A stretch of DNA of 64,000 nt from Pseudomonas sp. MAG733B (lineage in GTDB: Bacteria > Pseudomonadota > Gammaproteobacteria > Pseudomonadales > Pseudomonadaceae), in NCBI RefSeq assembly GCF_036884845.1, contig NZ_CP145732.1, positions 310,001-374,000 of the forward strand, read 5' to 3'. Below the pieces are notes generated by a model. It had not been told where the DNA came from. It saw nothing but the letters and a program-made list of their open reading frames with translations, and searched no databases. A program made the position numbers and the translations under genes. Of this stretch, positions 36,849-45,482 are shown piece after piece. Each line of letters opens with the position of its first letter. Position 1 is the stretch's first letter.

Positions 36849-37205
36849 TGCATTAAACTTGAGTGTATTAGCTGAATTCGCAAATGCAAACGCAGCATTT
36901 TGAGTATTGGCCTCCCTTTCAAAACTTTAGGAATCGGGCTACTTGCATCCTTCAGAAGACCTTCAAAATCCAGCCCCGTCCTACAAAAACAATCGGCATT
37001 TCTCATTGCATTAAAAGCCTGAAGAACCGTAGCCGATCCTGCAAAAATCGCCTGAATAGATTTTTGCTCCTCAGAACTTCCCTGCTTCATACCCGCAACA
37101 TCCAGTGAAAGTTTGCCCTCTCACCCACGCCACCAAAATCTCCGCCCGCAACTACCCTTCAAAAACCCGCAGGAAGCGGCCCCCAAGTCAGCTCAAGGAA
37201 CGACC
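36849..37205. other. Intergenic region between higB and yifB
   Basis: AT-rich compared with its surroundings. It holds the higBA promoter area and an abortive-infection-like scrap on the minus strand (36998-37120). The yifB promoter must lie at its right end. Confidence 0.5.
36998..37120 (-). pseudogene. Scrap resembling the C-terminus of an abortive-infection family protein
   Basis: Minus-strand reading gives KLSLDVAGMKQGSSEEQKSI followed by QAIFAGSATVLQAFNAMRN, after which similarity stops. The segment resembles the C-terminal helix pair of Abi-type proteins (..ILQ-hydrophobic..LRN..H..). There is no upstream gene body because yifB begins within 90 bases. Tentative. Confidence 0.35.
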
Positions 37206-38699
37206 ATGTCCCTCTCCATCGTCCACAGCCGCGCCCAGGTGGGTGTGGAAGCGCCCGCCGTTACCGTTGAAGTCCATCTGGCCAACGGTTTACCGTCGCT
37301 AACCATGGTCGGCCTGCCCGAGGCGGCGGTTAAGGAGAGCAAGGATCGGGTGCGTAGTGCGATCATCAATTCGGGGCTGCAATTTCCGGCGCGGCGGATC
37401 ACCTTGAATCTGGCGCCGGCGGATCTGCCCAAGGATGGTGGGCGGTTCGATCTGGCGATTGCGTTGGGGATTCTTTCCGCCAGTGTGCAGGTGCCGACAC
37501 TGACGCTCGATGATGTGGAATGTTTGGGTGAGTTGGCACTGTCGGGTGCGGTTCGGGCAGTACGAGGCGTTTTGCCGGCAGCACTGGCGGCGCGCAAGGC
37601 CGGGCGTTCGCTGATGGTGCCGCGGGCGAATGCCGAGGAGGCATGCCTGGCGTCGGGCTTGAAGGTGATTGCGGTGGACCATCTGCTGGAAGCCGTTGCC
37701 CATTTCAATGGGCACACGCCGGTTGAGCCGTATGTTTCCGATGGTTTGATGCATGCCAGCAAACCTTATCCCGACCTGAGTGAAGTGCAGGGCCAGCAAG
37801 CCGCCAAACGCGCATTGCTGATTGCGGCGGCGGGTGCGCATAACCTGTTGTTCAGTGGGCCGCCCGGGACGGGCAAGACGCTGCTGGCGAGTCGTCTGCC
37901 AGGGCTGTTGCCTCCGCTTGCCGAATGCGAAGCGCTGGAAGTGGCGGCAATCCAGTCGGTCGCCAGTTGCGTACCGTTGACCCATTGGCCGCAACGTCCG
38001 TTTCGCCAGCCACATCACTCCGCCTCAGGCCCGGCCTTGGTGGGGGGCAGCTCCAAGCCACAACCCGGCGAAATTACCCTGGCCCATCACGGTGTGCTGT
38101 TCCTCGATGAGCTGCCGGAATTCGATCGAAAGGTGTTGGAGGTACTCAGGGAGCCACTGGAGTCTGGGCATATCGTGATTTCCCGGGCCAAGGACCGCGT
38201 TCGGTTTCCAGCGCGTTTTCAGTTGGTCGCAGCTATGAACCCGTGCCCCTGTGGATATCTTGGCGAGCCAAGCGGCAAGTGTTCTTGCACCCCGGACATG
38301 GTGCAGCGGTACCGTAACAAGCTGTCGGGACCGTTACTGGACCGGATTGATTTGCACCTGACGGTTGCTCGGGAAGCGACGGCGTTGAACCCGACGCCGA
38401 AACCGGGTGAAGACAGCGCCAGCGCGGCCGCGTTGGTGGCCGACGCTCGTGAACGCCAACAGAAGCGCCAGGGCTGCGCGAATGCCTTCCTGGATTTACC
38501 GGGGCTACGTCGGCACTGCAAGTTATCCACAGTGGATGAGCACTGGCTGGAAACGGCGTGTGAACGATTGACCCTGTCGTTGCGTTCGGCGCACCGGCTA
38601 CTCAAGGTGGCGCGAACATTGGCGGATCTTGAGCAGGTAGACGGGATCACGCGGGAGCATCTGGCCGAGGCGTTGCAGTATCGGCCGGCGACGCAGTAA
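37206..38699 (+). CDS. yifB: YifB family Mg-chelatase-like AAA+ ATPase (ComM)
   Basis: A 497-residue protein: an N-terminal Lon protease-like domain (EVHLANGLPSLTMVGLPEAA), the AAA+ module with Walker A GPPGTGKT and Walker B LFLDELPEF, and a C-terminal Mg-chelatase-like domain with a CPCGYLG..CSC cysteine cluster. ComM, the Vibrio homologue, is a hexameric helicase for branch migration in natural transformation. Start at 37206. Confidence 0.92.
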   Translation: MSLSIVHSRAQVGVEAPAVTVEVHLANGLPSLTMVGLPEAAVKESKDRVRSAIINSGLQFPARRITLNLAPADLPKDGGRFDLAIALGILSASVQVPTLTLDDVECLGELALSGAVRAVRGVLPAALAARKAGRSLMVPRANAEEACLASGLKVIAVDHLLEAVAHFNGHTPVEPYVSDGLMHASKPYPDLSEVQGQQAAKRALLIAAAGAHNLLFSGPPGTGKTLLASRLPGLLPPLAECEALEVAAIQSVASCVPLTHWPQRPFRQPHHSASGPALVGGSSKPQPGEITLAHHGVLFLDELPEFDRKVLEVLREPLESGHIVISRAKDRVRFPARFQLVAAMNPCPCGYLGEPSGKCSCTPDMVQRYRNKLSGPLLDRIDLHLTVAREATALNPTPKPGEDSASAAALVADARERQQKRQGCANAFLDLPGLRRHCKLSTVDEHWLETACERLTLSLRSAHRLLKVARTLADLEQVDGITREHLAEALQYRPATQ

Positions 38700-38720
38700 G
38701 CCCTGAAATCGAGTTGCCCC

Positions 38721-38747
38721 CAATCGCGAGCAGGCTCGCTCCTACAG
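38721..38747. repeat. Single REP element
   Basis: Unpaired REP reading ATCGCGAGCAGGCTCGCTCC followed by TACAG. Confidence 0.75.
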
Positions 38748-38801
38748 TGGATCGGTGAACACCCGAGATCAACTGCTCGCGATGGCTATTTCAAAGGCGC
38801 C

Positions 38802-40778
38802 TCAACGAAAGCGGTCAACCTCGGAACGCAAATCCGCCGCCAGCTTCTCCAGCTCTTTAGCGGTAACCGCCAGATTGGAAACCACTTCACGCTGCTCGCT
38901 GTTTGCGAGGGCAATACTTTGCAGGTTGCTGCTGAGCAAGGTCGCGGTGCTGCTCTGTTCCTGGGTGGCGGTGGTGATTGCGGCGAATTGCTGACCGGCC
39001 GAACGGCTTTGCTCGTCGATCCGTGCCAGTGCCGATGCTACGTTGGCGTTACGCGAAAGGCCTTCCTGCATCAGCACATTGCCCTGTTCCATGGTGCTGA
39101 TGGCGTTGCCGGTTTCCTGCTGAATGCTTTGGATCATGCCGGAGATTTCGTCAGTCGCCTGACGAGTCCGAGAGGCCAGGTTACGCACTTCGTCCGCCAC
39201 CACCGCAAAACCACGACCCTGCTCACCGGCACGGGCGGCTTCGATCGCGGCGTTCAATGCCAGCAGGTTGGTCTGTTCGGCGATCGAGGTAATCACACCG
39301 ACGATGCCACCGATTTCCTGGGAGCGCTGGCCGAGGGTATTGATCACCGTCGCGGTGCTGTTCAATGCGCCGGCGATTTGCTCCAGCGACGAGGACGCTT
39401 CATCCATCGACGTACGACCGATCTGCGTTTGCTGTGCGTTTTCCTGGGCCAGACGCTGAGTGCTGCCCATGTTGTCGGCGATGTTCAGGGACGTGGCGCT
39501 GAACTCTTCCACGGCGCCGGCCATGCTGGTGATTTCGCCCGACTGCTGTTCCATGCCTTCGTAAGCGCCGCCGGACAAACCGGACAAGGCCTGGGCGCGG
39601 CTGTTGACCTCCATCGAGGCGTTGCGGATGTGCTCGACCATGGTCGACAGCGCCTGGCTCATCTGGTTGAACGCGCGGGCCAGTTGGCCGATTTCGTCGT
39701 TGCTCGACACGCTCAGGCGCACGCTCAAATCCCCGGCGCCCAAGGCTTCAGCCTGACGTACCAGATCGCCCAGTGGCGCGAGTTTGCTGCGCAACAGCCA
39801 TACCGCCGAACCCACCGCCAGCAGCATCGCCAACAGGCTGCCGATGGCCAACTGAATGCCGACGCTCCAGGTCACGGCGCTGATTTCAGTTTTCGGCATG
39901 CTCGCCACCACCGACCACGGCCCGTCCTGGAACGGCACGGCGATGCTGTAGAAATCTTCGGCCTTGTCGCTCCAGAACTCGCCCTTGCCCGGGGTTTTCG
40001 CCAGCGCGTTGATGGCCGGGACGGCCTGGTCCAGCGCCTCCACGCCAGCAATCGGCACGAGCCATTTGTTCTGCTCATCCAGCAGCGCGAGGGAACCGGT
40101 CTGGCCGATGCGGAAGCGCTTGAGGTTTTCGAACTGGGCCTTCTGCGCGTCGGTGTAATCGAAACCGACGTACAACACCGCAATGACCTTGCCACTGCTG
40201 TCGCGCACCGGGGTGTACTGGGACATGTAGAAGCGTTCAAACAGCAGCGATCGACCCACGAAGCTCTGCCCCGCCATCAGTCGGGCGTAGGCCGGGTTCG
40301 CGTGATCGAGCACAGTACCGATGGCGCGGCTGCCGTCTTGTTTGGTGACGTTTGTGCTGACTCGAATGAAGTCTTCACCGCTGCGCACGAACACCGTGGC
40401 CACACCTGCGGTCATCTGCTTGAATTCGTCCACTTCCTTGAAGTTGTTGTTGAGCACCACGTTGCCCAGGTGCAGCCCCGGCGTCTGCACGCCTGCCACG
40501 ACCACCGGCTCGTCCGCGTGCACGCTCAGCCCACTGCTGAAGCGCGTCTCGAACAACCCTGCAAGGCGCTGGGTGCTTTCACGCAACGTGCTGTGAAAGG
40601 TACTCAGCTGATCGGCCAGCAGCCGTGCTTCACTCGCCAGATGCTCTTCGCGGGTGGCGAGGTTGGCCGAGTCCAGCGAACGCAGGGCGAACAGGGTACT
40701 GCCGGTAATGACAATCGCCAGAATCACGGCGAGCGCAAGACCAAGCTGTGAGGCGATCCGGGCACGAGGTTGAGACAT
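38802..40778 (-). CDS. Methyl-accepting chemotaxis protein with Cache sensor
   Basis: A 658-residue chemoreceptor. One membrane helix (about 10-32), a periplasmic Cache_3-Cache_2-type sensor to about 310, a second helix, a HAMP domain, and the cytoplasmic signalling hairpin with [20 protein letters not shown] at its tip. The ATG at 40778 has GGAG at the right distance. The ligand cannot be read from sequence; related Cache receptors bind small organic acids. Confidence 0.93.
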   Translation of the reverse strand: MSQPRARIASQLGLALAVILAIVITGSTLFALRSLDSANLATREEHLASEARLLADQLSTFHSTLRESTQRLAGLFETRFSSGLSVHADEPVVVAGVQTPGLHLGNVVLNNNFKEVDEFKQMTAGVATVFVRSGEDFIRVSTNVTKQDGSRAIGTVLDHANPAYARLMAGQSFVGRSLLFERFYMSQYTPVRDSSGKVIAVLYVGFDYTDAQKAQFENLKRFRIGQTGSLALLDEQNKWLVPIAGVEALDQAVPAINALAKTPGKGEFWSDKAEDFYSIAVPFQDGPWSVVASMPKTEISAVTWSVGIQLAIGSLLAMLLAVGSAVWLLRSKLAPLGDLVRQAEALGAGDLSVRLSVSSNDEIGQLARAFNQMSQALSTMVEHIRNASMEVNSRAQALSGLSGGAYEGMEQQSGEITSMAGAVEEFSATSLNIADNMGSTQRLAQENAQQTQIGRTSMDEASSSLEQIAGALNSTATVINTLGQRSQEIGGIVGVITSIAEQTNLLALNAAIEAARAGEQGRGFAVVADEVRNLASRTRQATDEISGMIQSIQQETGNAISTMEQGNVLMQEGLSRNANVASALARIDEQSRSAGQQFAAITTATQEQSSTATLLSSNLQSIALANSEQREVVSNLAVTAKELEKLAADLRSEVDRFR

Positions 40779-40962
40779 GACAGCTCCTGGCCGAGCAATC
40801 GGATCATCCTGATCGCGACGCACACTCAGCAAATTTCTAATAATGGGGGTAGCGTCGAACCTGCACGAAGGTCCTACGTGAAGATTTTCGGCGGCGAACG
40901 GGAATACTTGAGCGGCGTGGCAGGATATGGCTCAAGGCCGCTATTGCAGCGGCTTCATCGAT

Positions 40963-41883
40963 TCAGCTCAGGTGCACGACATCTGGCAATTCCATGGCGC
41001 GGACTTCGCCTTGCAGGAAGTCGCTGAGCCGACGCATGCGCTCGCCACCGGGACGGGTTTTCGGCCACACCAGGTAATACTTTTCGCCGCTGGCGACGGC
41101 GGTCGGCCATGGCAGGCTCAAGCGCCCTTGCGCCACATCCTCCGCCACCATCAGCAGATCGCCCATGGACACGCCATAGCCCCGTGCTGCAGCGATCATG
41201 CCCAGTTCCAGCGTATCGAACACCTGTCCGCCCTTAAGCGACACCTGATCGGCCAGTCCCATGCGCTCCAGCCAGTTGCGCCAATCGCGCCGGTCCGGGG
41301 TCGGGTGCAGCAGTTCGGTATTGGCCAGGCGCGTGACGTCCCATGGCTGATCGTCGCGCAAGTTGGGCGCGCCCACCGGAATCAGTTCCTCCGGAAACAG
41401 GTAGCTCGCCTCCCAGTCCGGCGGGAAATGGCCATTGCTCAACAACACAGCACAGTCGAACGGCTCGTCGTTGAAGTCCACTGAGTCGATATCCATCCAG
41501 GCGCTGGTCAATTGCACCTCGTTGCCCGGCTGCAAATGGCGGAAGCGGCTGAGGCGCGCCAGCAACCAGCGCATGGTCAGCGTCGACGGGGCTTTCATGC
41601 GCAGGATGTCATCTTCGGCGCGCAAGGTATTGCAGGCGCGTTCCAGAGCGGTGAAGCCTTCGCGAATGCCTGGTAACAGCAAGCGCGCCGACTCGGTTAG
41701 CTGCAAGTTGCGGCCACTGCGGTGAAACAAGCGGCAGGCAAAATGCTCCTCGAGGGTACGAATATGCCGACTGACCGCACTTTGGGTGATCGACAGTTCT
41801 TCGGCGGCACGGGTGAACGAACTGTGTCGCGCCGCCGCTTCGAATGCGCGCAGGGCATACAAGGGAGGAAGACGACGTGACAT
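40963..41883 (-). CDS. LysR family transcriptional regulator (GcvA type)
   Basis: A 306-residue LysR regulator. The winged helix-turn-helix at the N-terminus reads LPPLYALRAFEAAARHSSFT and ELSITQSAVSRHIRTLEE, and the effector-binding domain follows. The PPLxxLRxFEAAARH opening is typical of GcvA/AmpR-like members. It is divergent from the MATE gene, a likely target, though unproven. Confidence 0.9.
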   Translation of the reverse strand: MSRRLPPLYALRAFEAAARHSSFTRAAEELSITQSAVSRHIRTLEEHFACRLFHRSGRNLQLTESARLLLPGIREGFTALERACNTLRAEDDILRMKAPSTLTMRWLLARLSRFRHLQPGNEVQLTSAWMDIDSVDFNDEPFDCAVLLSNGHFPPDWEASYLFPEELIPVGAPNLRDDQPWDVTRLANTELLHPTPDRRDWRNWLERMGLADQVSLKGGQVFDTLELGMIAAARGYGVSMGDLLMVAEDVAQGRLSLPWPTAVASGEKYYLVWPKTRPGGERMRRLSDFLQGEVRAMELPDVVHLS

Positions 41884-42041
41884 TCAGAAAGCTCCTATAG
41901 CGGGATCGAGTCACCCTAGCAGAAACTCCCCAGCATGAGTTTGAATCATGCCACCCATCCTTTTTATCCCTTTGTGCAAACGCACCAGAGCGCCGAGAAT
42001 CGGTGCTTTCCTGTTCTCTTTGAAAATCGAGCGTGATGATC

Positions 42042-43436
42042 ATGCAGCATCCAGCACGTATTGAACTCTGGGCCATCCTGCGGCTGTCGGGGCCGTTGAT
42101 TGCCTCGCAGTTGGCGCACATGCTGATGGTCCTCACCGACACCTTGATGATGGCGCGCCTGAGTCCCGAAGCGCTGGCCGGTGGCGGACTTGGCGCGGCG
42201 ACCTATTCGTTCGTGTCGATTTTCTGCATCGGCGTGATCGCGGCCGTCGGCACCCTGGTGGCGATCCGTCAGGGCGCGGGCGATATTCTTGGCGCGGCGC
42301 GGTTGACCCAGGCCGGGGTGTGGCTGGCATGGTTGATGGCGTTGGGTGGCGGGCTGCTGTTGTGGAACCTCAAACCGGTGCTGCTGTTGTTCGGCCAGAC
42401 GGAAAGCAACGTCCAGGCCGCCGGGCAATTCCTGATCTTCCTGCCCTTCGCCCTGCCCGGCTACCTGAGCTTCATGGCCTTGCGCGGCTTCACCAGCGCC
42501 ATTGGCCGTGCAACGCCGGTAATGGTCATCAGCCTGGGCGGCACGGTGGCTAACTTCCTGCTCAATTACGCGTTGATCACCGGCATGTTCGGCCTGCCGA
42601 AACTCGGCTTGATGGGCATCGGCCTGGTCACCGCGATCGTGGCCAACCTCATGGCGCTGGCACTGGCGTGGCACATTCGCCGGCACCCGGCCTATGACGC
42701 TTATCCGCTGCGCGCGGGGTTGCTGCGGCTCAACCGGCAGTACTTGAAAGAACTGTGGCGCCTGGGCCTGCCGATTGGTGGCACCTACGCGGTGGAAGTC
42801 GGGCTGTTTGCCTTCGCGGCGCTGTGCATGGGCACCATGGGCAGCACGCAACTGGCGGCGCACCAGATCGCCCTGCAAATCGTCTCGGTGGCGTTCATGG
42901 TCCCGGCGGGCATTTCCTACGCGATCACCATGCGCATCGGCCAGCATTACGGCGCCGGGCAACTGCTGGATGCGCGGCTGGCCGGACGGGTCGGCATCGC
43001 CTTCGGTGCGGTGGCGATGCTGTGCTTCGCGATGGTGTTCTGGTTGCTGCCGAATCAATTGATTGGCTTGTTCCTCGATCACAACGATCCGGCATTCCGC
43101 GAAGTCATCAACCTGGCCGTGAGCCTGCTGGCGGTGGCGGCATGGTTCGAGTTGTTCGACGGCACGCAAACCATCGCCATGGGCTGCATTCGCGGGCTTA
43201 AGGACGCCAAGACCACGTTCCTGGTTGGCCTGGCCTGCTATTGGCTGATCGGCGCACCGGCCGCGTGGTGGATGGCGTTCCACTTGAACTGGGGGCCGAC
43301 GGGTGTCTGGTGGGGGTTGGCGCTGGGGCTGGCGTGCTCGGCGGTGAGCCTGACGCTGGCGTTTGAGTGGAAGATGAAGCGGATGATTCGGCGGGAGCCT
43401 TCGGCACAGCGATTCGAGGCGGTTCAGGCTGAGTGA
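42042..43436 (+). CDS. MATE family multidrug efflux transporter
   Basis: A 464-residue inner-membrane protein with 12 hydrophobic segments and the MATE pattern in two pseudo-repeats (PLIASQLAHMLMVLTDTLM, GLPIGGTYAVEVGLFAFAAL). It would export cationic drugs with Na+ or H+ entry. Start chosen at ATG 42042 (MQHPARIELW); in-frame ATG 42036 and GTG 42033 are alternatives and the ribosome site is poor. Confidence 0.92.
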   Translation: MQHPARIELWAILRLSGPLIASQLAHMLMVLTDTLMMARLSPEALAGGGLGAATYSFVSIFCIGVIAAVGTLVAIRQGAGDILGAARLTQAGVWLAWLMALGGGLLLWNLKPVLLLFGQTESNVQAAGQFLIFLPFALPGYLSFMALRGFTSAIGRATPVMVISLGGTVANFLLNYALITGMFGLPKLGLMGIGLVTAIVANLMALALAWHIRRHPAYDAYPLRAGLLRLNRQYLKELWRLGLPIGGTYAVEVGLFAFAALCMGTMGSTQLAAHQIALQIVSVAFMVPAGISYAITMRIGQHYGAGQLLDARLAGRVGIAFGAVAMLCFAMVFWLLPNQLIGLFLDHNDPAFREVINLAVSLLAVAAWFELFDGTQTIAMGCIRGLKDAKTTFLVGLACYWLIGAPAAWWMAFHLNWGPTGVWWGLALGLACSAVSLTLAFEWKMKRMIRREPSAQRFEAVQAE

Positions 43437-43444
43437 TATCCCCT

Positions 43445-43533
43445 GTGGGAGCGGGCTTGCTCGCGAATGCGGAGTGTCAGTCGACGTACTTTCTGACTGA
43501 TGCACCGCTTTCGCGAGCAAGCCCGCTCCCACA
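43445..43533. repeat. REP pair (REPIN)
   Basis: Arms GTGGGAGCGGGCTTGCTCGC and GCGAGCAAGCCCGCTCCCAC are exact complements. The spacer is nearly the same as in the copy at 48145. Confidence 0.92.
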
Positions 43534-43544
43534 TTCGTCCGTGG

Positions 43545-45218
43545 TCAACTCACCACTTCCAGCGCCGGCTGCTGATTGCTGCCAAACATCAGGTAATCCA
43601 CCAGCTCCGCCAGCGGCAGCGGTTTGCTGATCAGGTAGCCCTGCACCTGATCGCAATCAAATCCGCGCAACAGGTCCATCTGCTCCGGCGTTTCCACGCC
43701 TTCAGCGACGACCTCAAGATTGAGGTTGTGCGCCAGGTTGATCATCGCGTGGACCAGTTTGCGGTTCTCTTCGCGTTGCTCCATGCCGCCGACAAAGCTC
43801 TTGTCGATTTTCAGCAAGGTGATCGGCAGGCTGTTGAGGTGCACGAACGATGAGAACCCGGTACCGAAGTCGTCGAGCGAGAAACGCACACCCAGGCGCC
43901 CGAGGGCGTCCATGGTCTGCTTGACCAGATCGCTGCGGCGCATGACTGCGGTTTCGGTCAGTTCGAATTCCAGCCACTGTGCCTCGACGCCGCGTTCGGC
44001 AATCAACCGGCTCAGGGTCGACAACAATTGGCTGTCCTGGAATTGGCGGAATGACAGGTTGATCGCCATGTGCAGCGGCGGCAAGCCGAGCTCCAGCAAC
44101 GCCTGCATATCGCGCAAGGCCCGGGAAATCACCCAGTAACCCAGCGGCACGATCAAACCGCTTTGCTCGGCCAGCGGGACGAATTCGCTCGGAGGCAGCA
44201 GGCCACGCTCGGCATGGCGCCAGCGCACCAAGGCTTCGAGGCCGACGATCTGCCCGTCTTCGAGGTTCAAGCGCGGCTGGTAATGCAGTTCCAGTTCGTC
44301 GCGACGCAACGCCCGGCGCAGCTCGGTTTCGAGGTCGGCGATGCTGCGGGCATTGCGGTTGATGCGTTCGTTGAAAATGTGAAAGGTGCAGCCCTGGGTG
44401 CTCTTGGCCTGCTGCATGGCGATGTGCGCGTGCCACATCAGCGGGTCGGCGCCGGCCTGGGCGCGGGCGTGAGCGATGCCCAGGCTGGAGCCGATCAGCA
44501 GGCTTTCGCCGTCGACCCAATAGGGCTCGGCCAGTGCTTCGGTGATGCGCTCGGCCATCCATTCGGCGCGCTGCGGGGCGCGACGGGTGTCGATGAGCAA
44601 GGCGAATTCGTCGCTGCCCAGCCGTGCCAGTTGATCACCGGCCTCCAGCTGACTCTTGAGCCGCGCGACCACTTGCAGGATCAGACGGTCACCGGCCTGG
44701 TGGCCGAGGGCATCGTTGGCGTAGCGGAAGTTGTCGAGGTCGAGATGACCGAGGGCCAGGCCGCGACCGTCGTTTTCCGCCAGTCGTGCCGTCAGCAAGG
44801 TCTGAAAACCCTGACGGTTGGCGATGCCCGTGAGCGGATCTTGCTCGGCCAGGCGTTGCAGGGTGGTTTCCAGGACGCCGCGCTCACGCACATGGCGCAG
44901 GCAACGGCGCAGCATGCCCGGGTCGAGATGATCGCGGACCAGCCAGTCGCTTACACCATCGGGCGGGGTCAGCGGCTCATGTTCGAGCAGCAACACCGTC
45001 GGCAGACAGCAACGGCCCGGCGCCGGCTGAAGGGCCGGGATCGTTAACAACACCGCGCTGCGGTTGTCATCGAACAGACTGCTGACCGACTCCCAACTCG
45101 GCGCGCTGATGAGCACGGCCGAGCTCCCCATCGGAGCCAGACACTCGCGCAACAACGCTGCCCACGCTGGCTCTTCGGCCAGTAGCAGCAAACGCAAGGG
45201 TTCGACAGGCGTAGACAA
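43545..45218 (-). CDS. GGDEF/EAL protein, probably c-di-GMP phosphodiesterase (ProE-like)
   Basis: A 557-residue cytoplasmic protein. N-terminal residues 1-115 look like a receiver fold that has lost its acidic pocket (LLLLAEEPAW). The GGDEF domain (about 125-290) is degenerate at the active site (RLGSDEF in place of GGDEF). The EAL domain (about 305-550) keeps EALVRW, NLSFRQF, LTETAVM, LDDFGTGFSS, KIDKSFV and EGVET, so it should cleave c-di-GMP. It starts with TTG, with AGGGAG six bases upstream. The same position holds PA5295/ProE in PAO1, as I recall. Confidence 0.88.
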   Translation of the reverse strand: MSTPVEPLRLLLLAEEPAWAALLRECLAPMGSSAVLISAPSWESVSSLFDDNRSAVLLTIPALQPAPGRCCLPTVLLLEHEPLTPPDGVSDWLVRDHLDPGMLRRCLRHVRERGVLETTLQRLAEQDPLTGIANRQGFQTLLTARLAENDGRGLALGHLDLDNFRYANDALGHQAGDRLILQVVARLKSQLEAGDQLARLGSDEFALLIDTRRAPQRAEWMAERITEALAEPYWVDGESLLIGSSLGIAHARAQAGADPLMWHAHIAMQQAKSTQGCTFHIFNERINRNARSIADLETELRRALRRDELELHYQPRLNLEDGQIVGLEALVRWRHAERGLLPPSEFVPLAEQSGLIVPLGYWVISRALRDMQALLELGLPPLHMAINLSFRQFQDSQLLSTLSRLIAERGVEAQWLEFELTETAVMRRSDLVKQTMDALGRLGVRFSLDDFGTGFSSFVHLNSLPITLLKIDKSFVGGMEQREENRKLVHAMINLAHNLNLEVVAEGVETPEQMDLLRGFDCDQVQGYLISKPLPLAELVDYLMFGSNQQPALEVVS

Positions 45219-45482
45219 GCTAGCTCCCTAGACTCTGCAAAGATGTAGGCGACGGGCATTATGCCGTGCTGATAACCAATGACCAATGACATCAGTTATC
45301 AAACGAGACCTTTGTATCCGGAATTACGAACATTAGACGCAAATCCGTTGCGCATCCTGCGTGAAAGTAACAAAACCGGCAATTAGAGATCGCGTTGTAC
45401 GTCACAAGTCGGAGAGAGCAGCACAAATTGCTGAGCCTGTTAAAATGCCGGCCCATTTCGTGACTGACTCCTGAATTTACCT

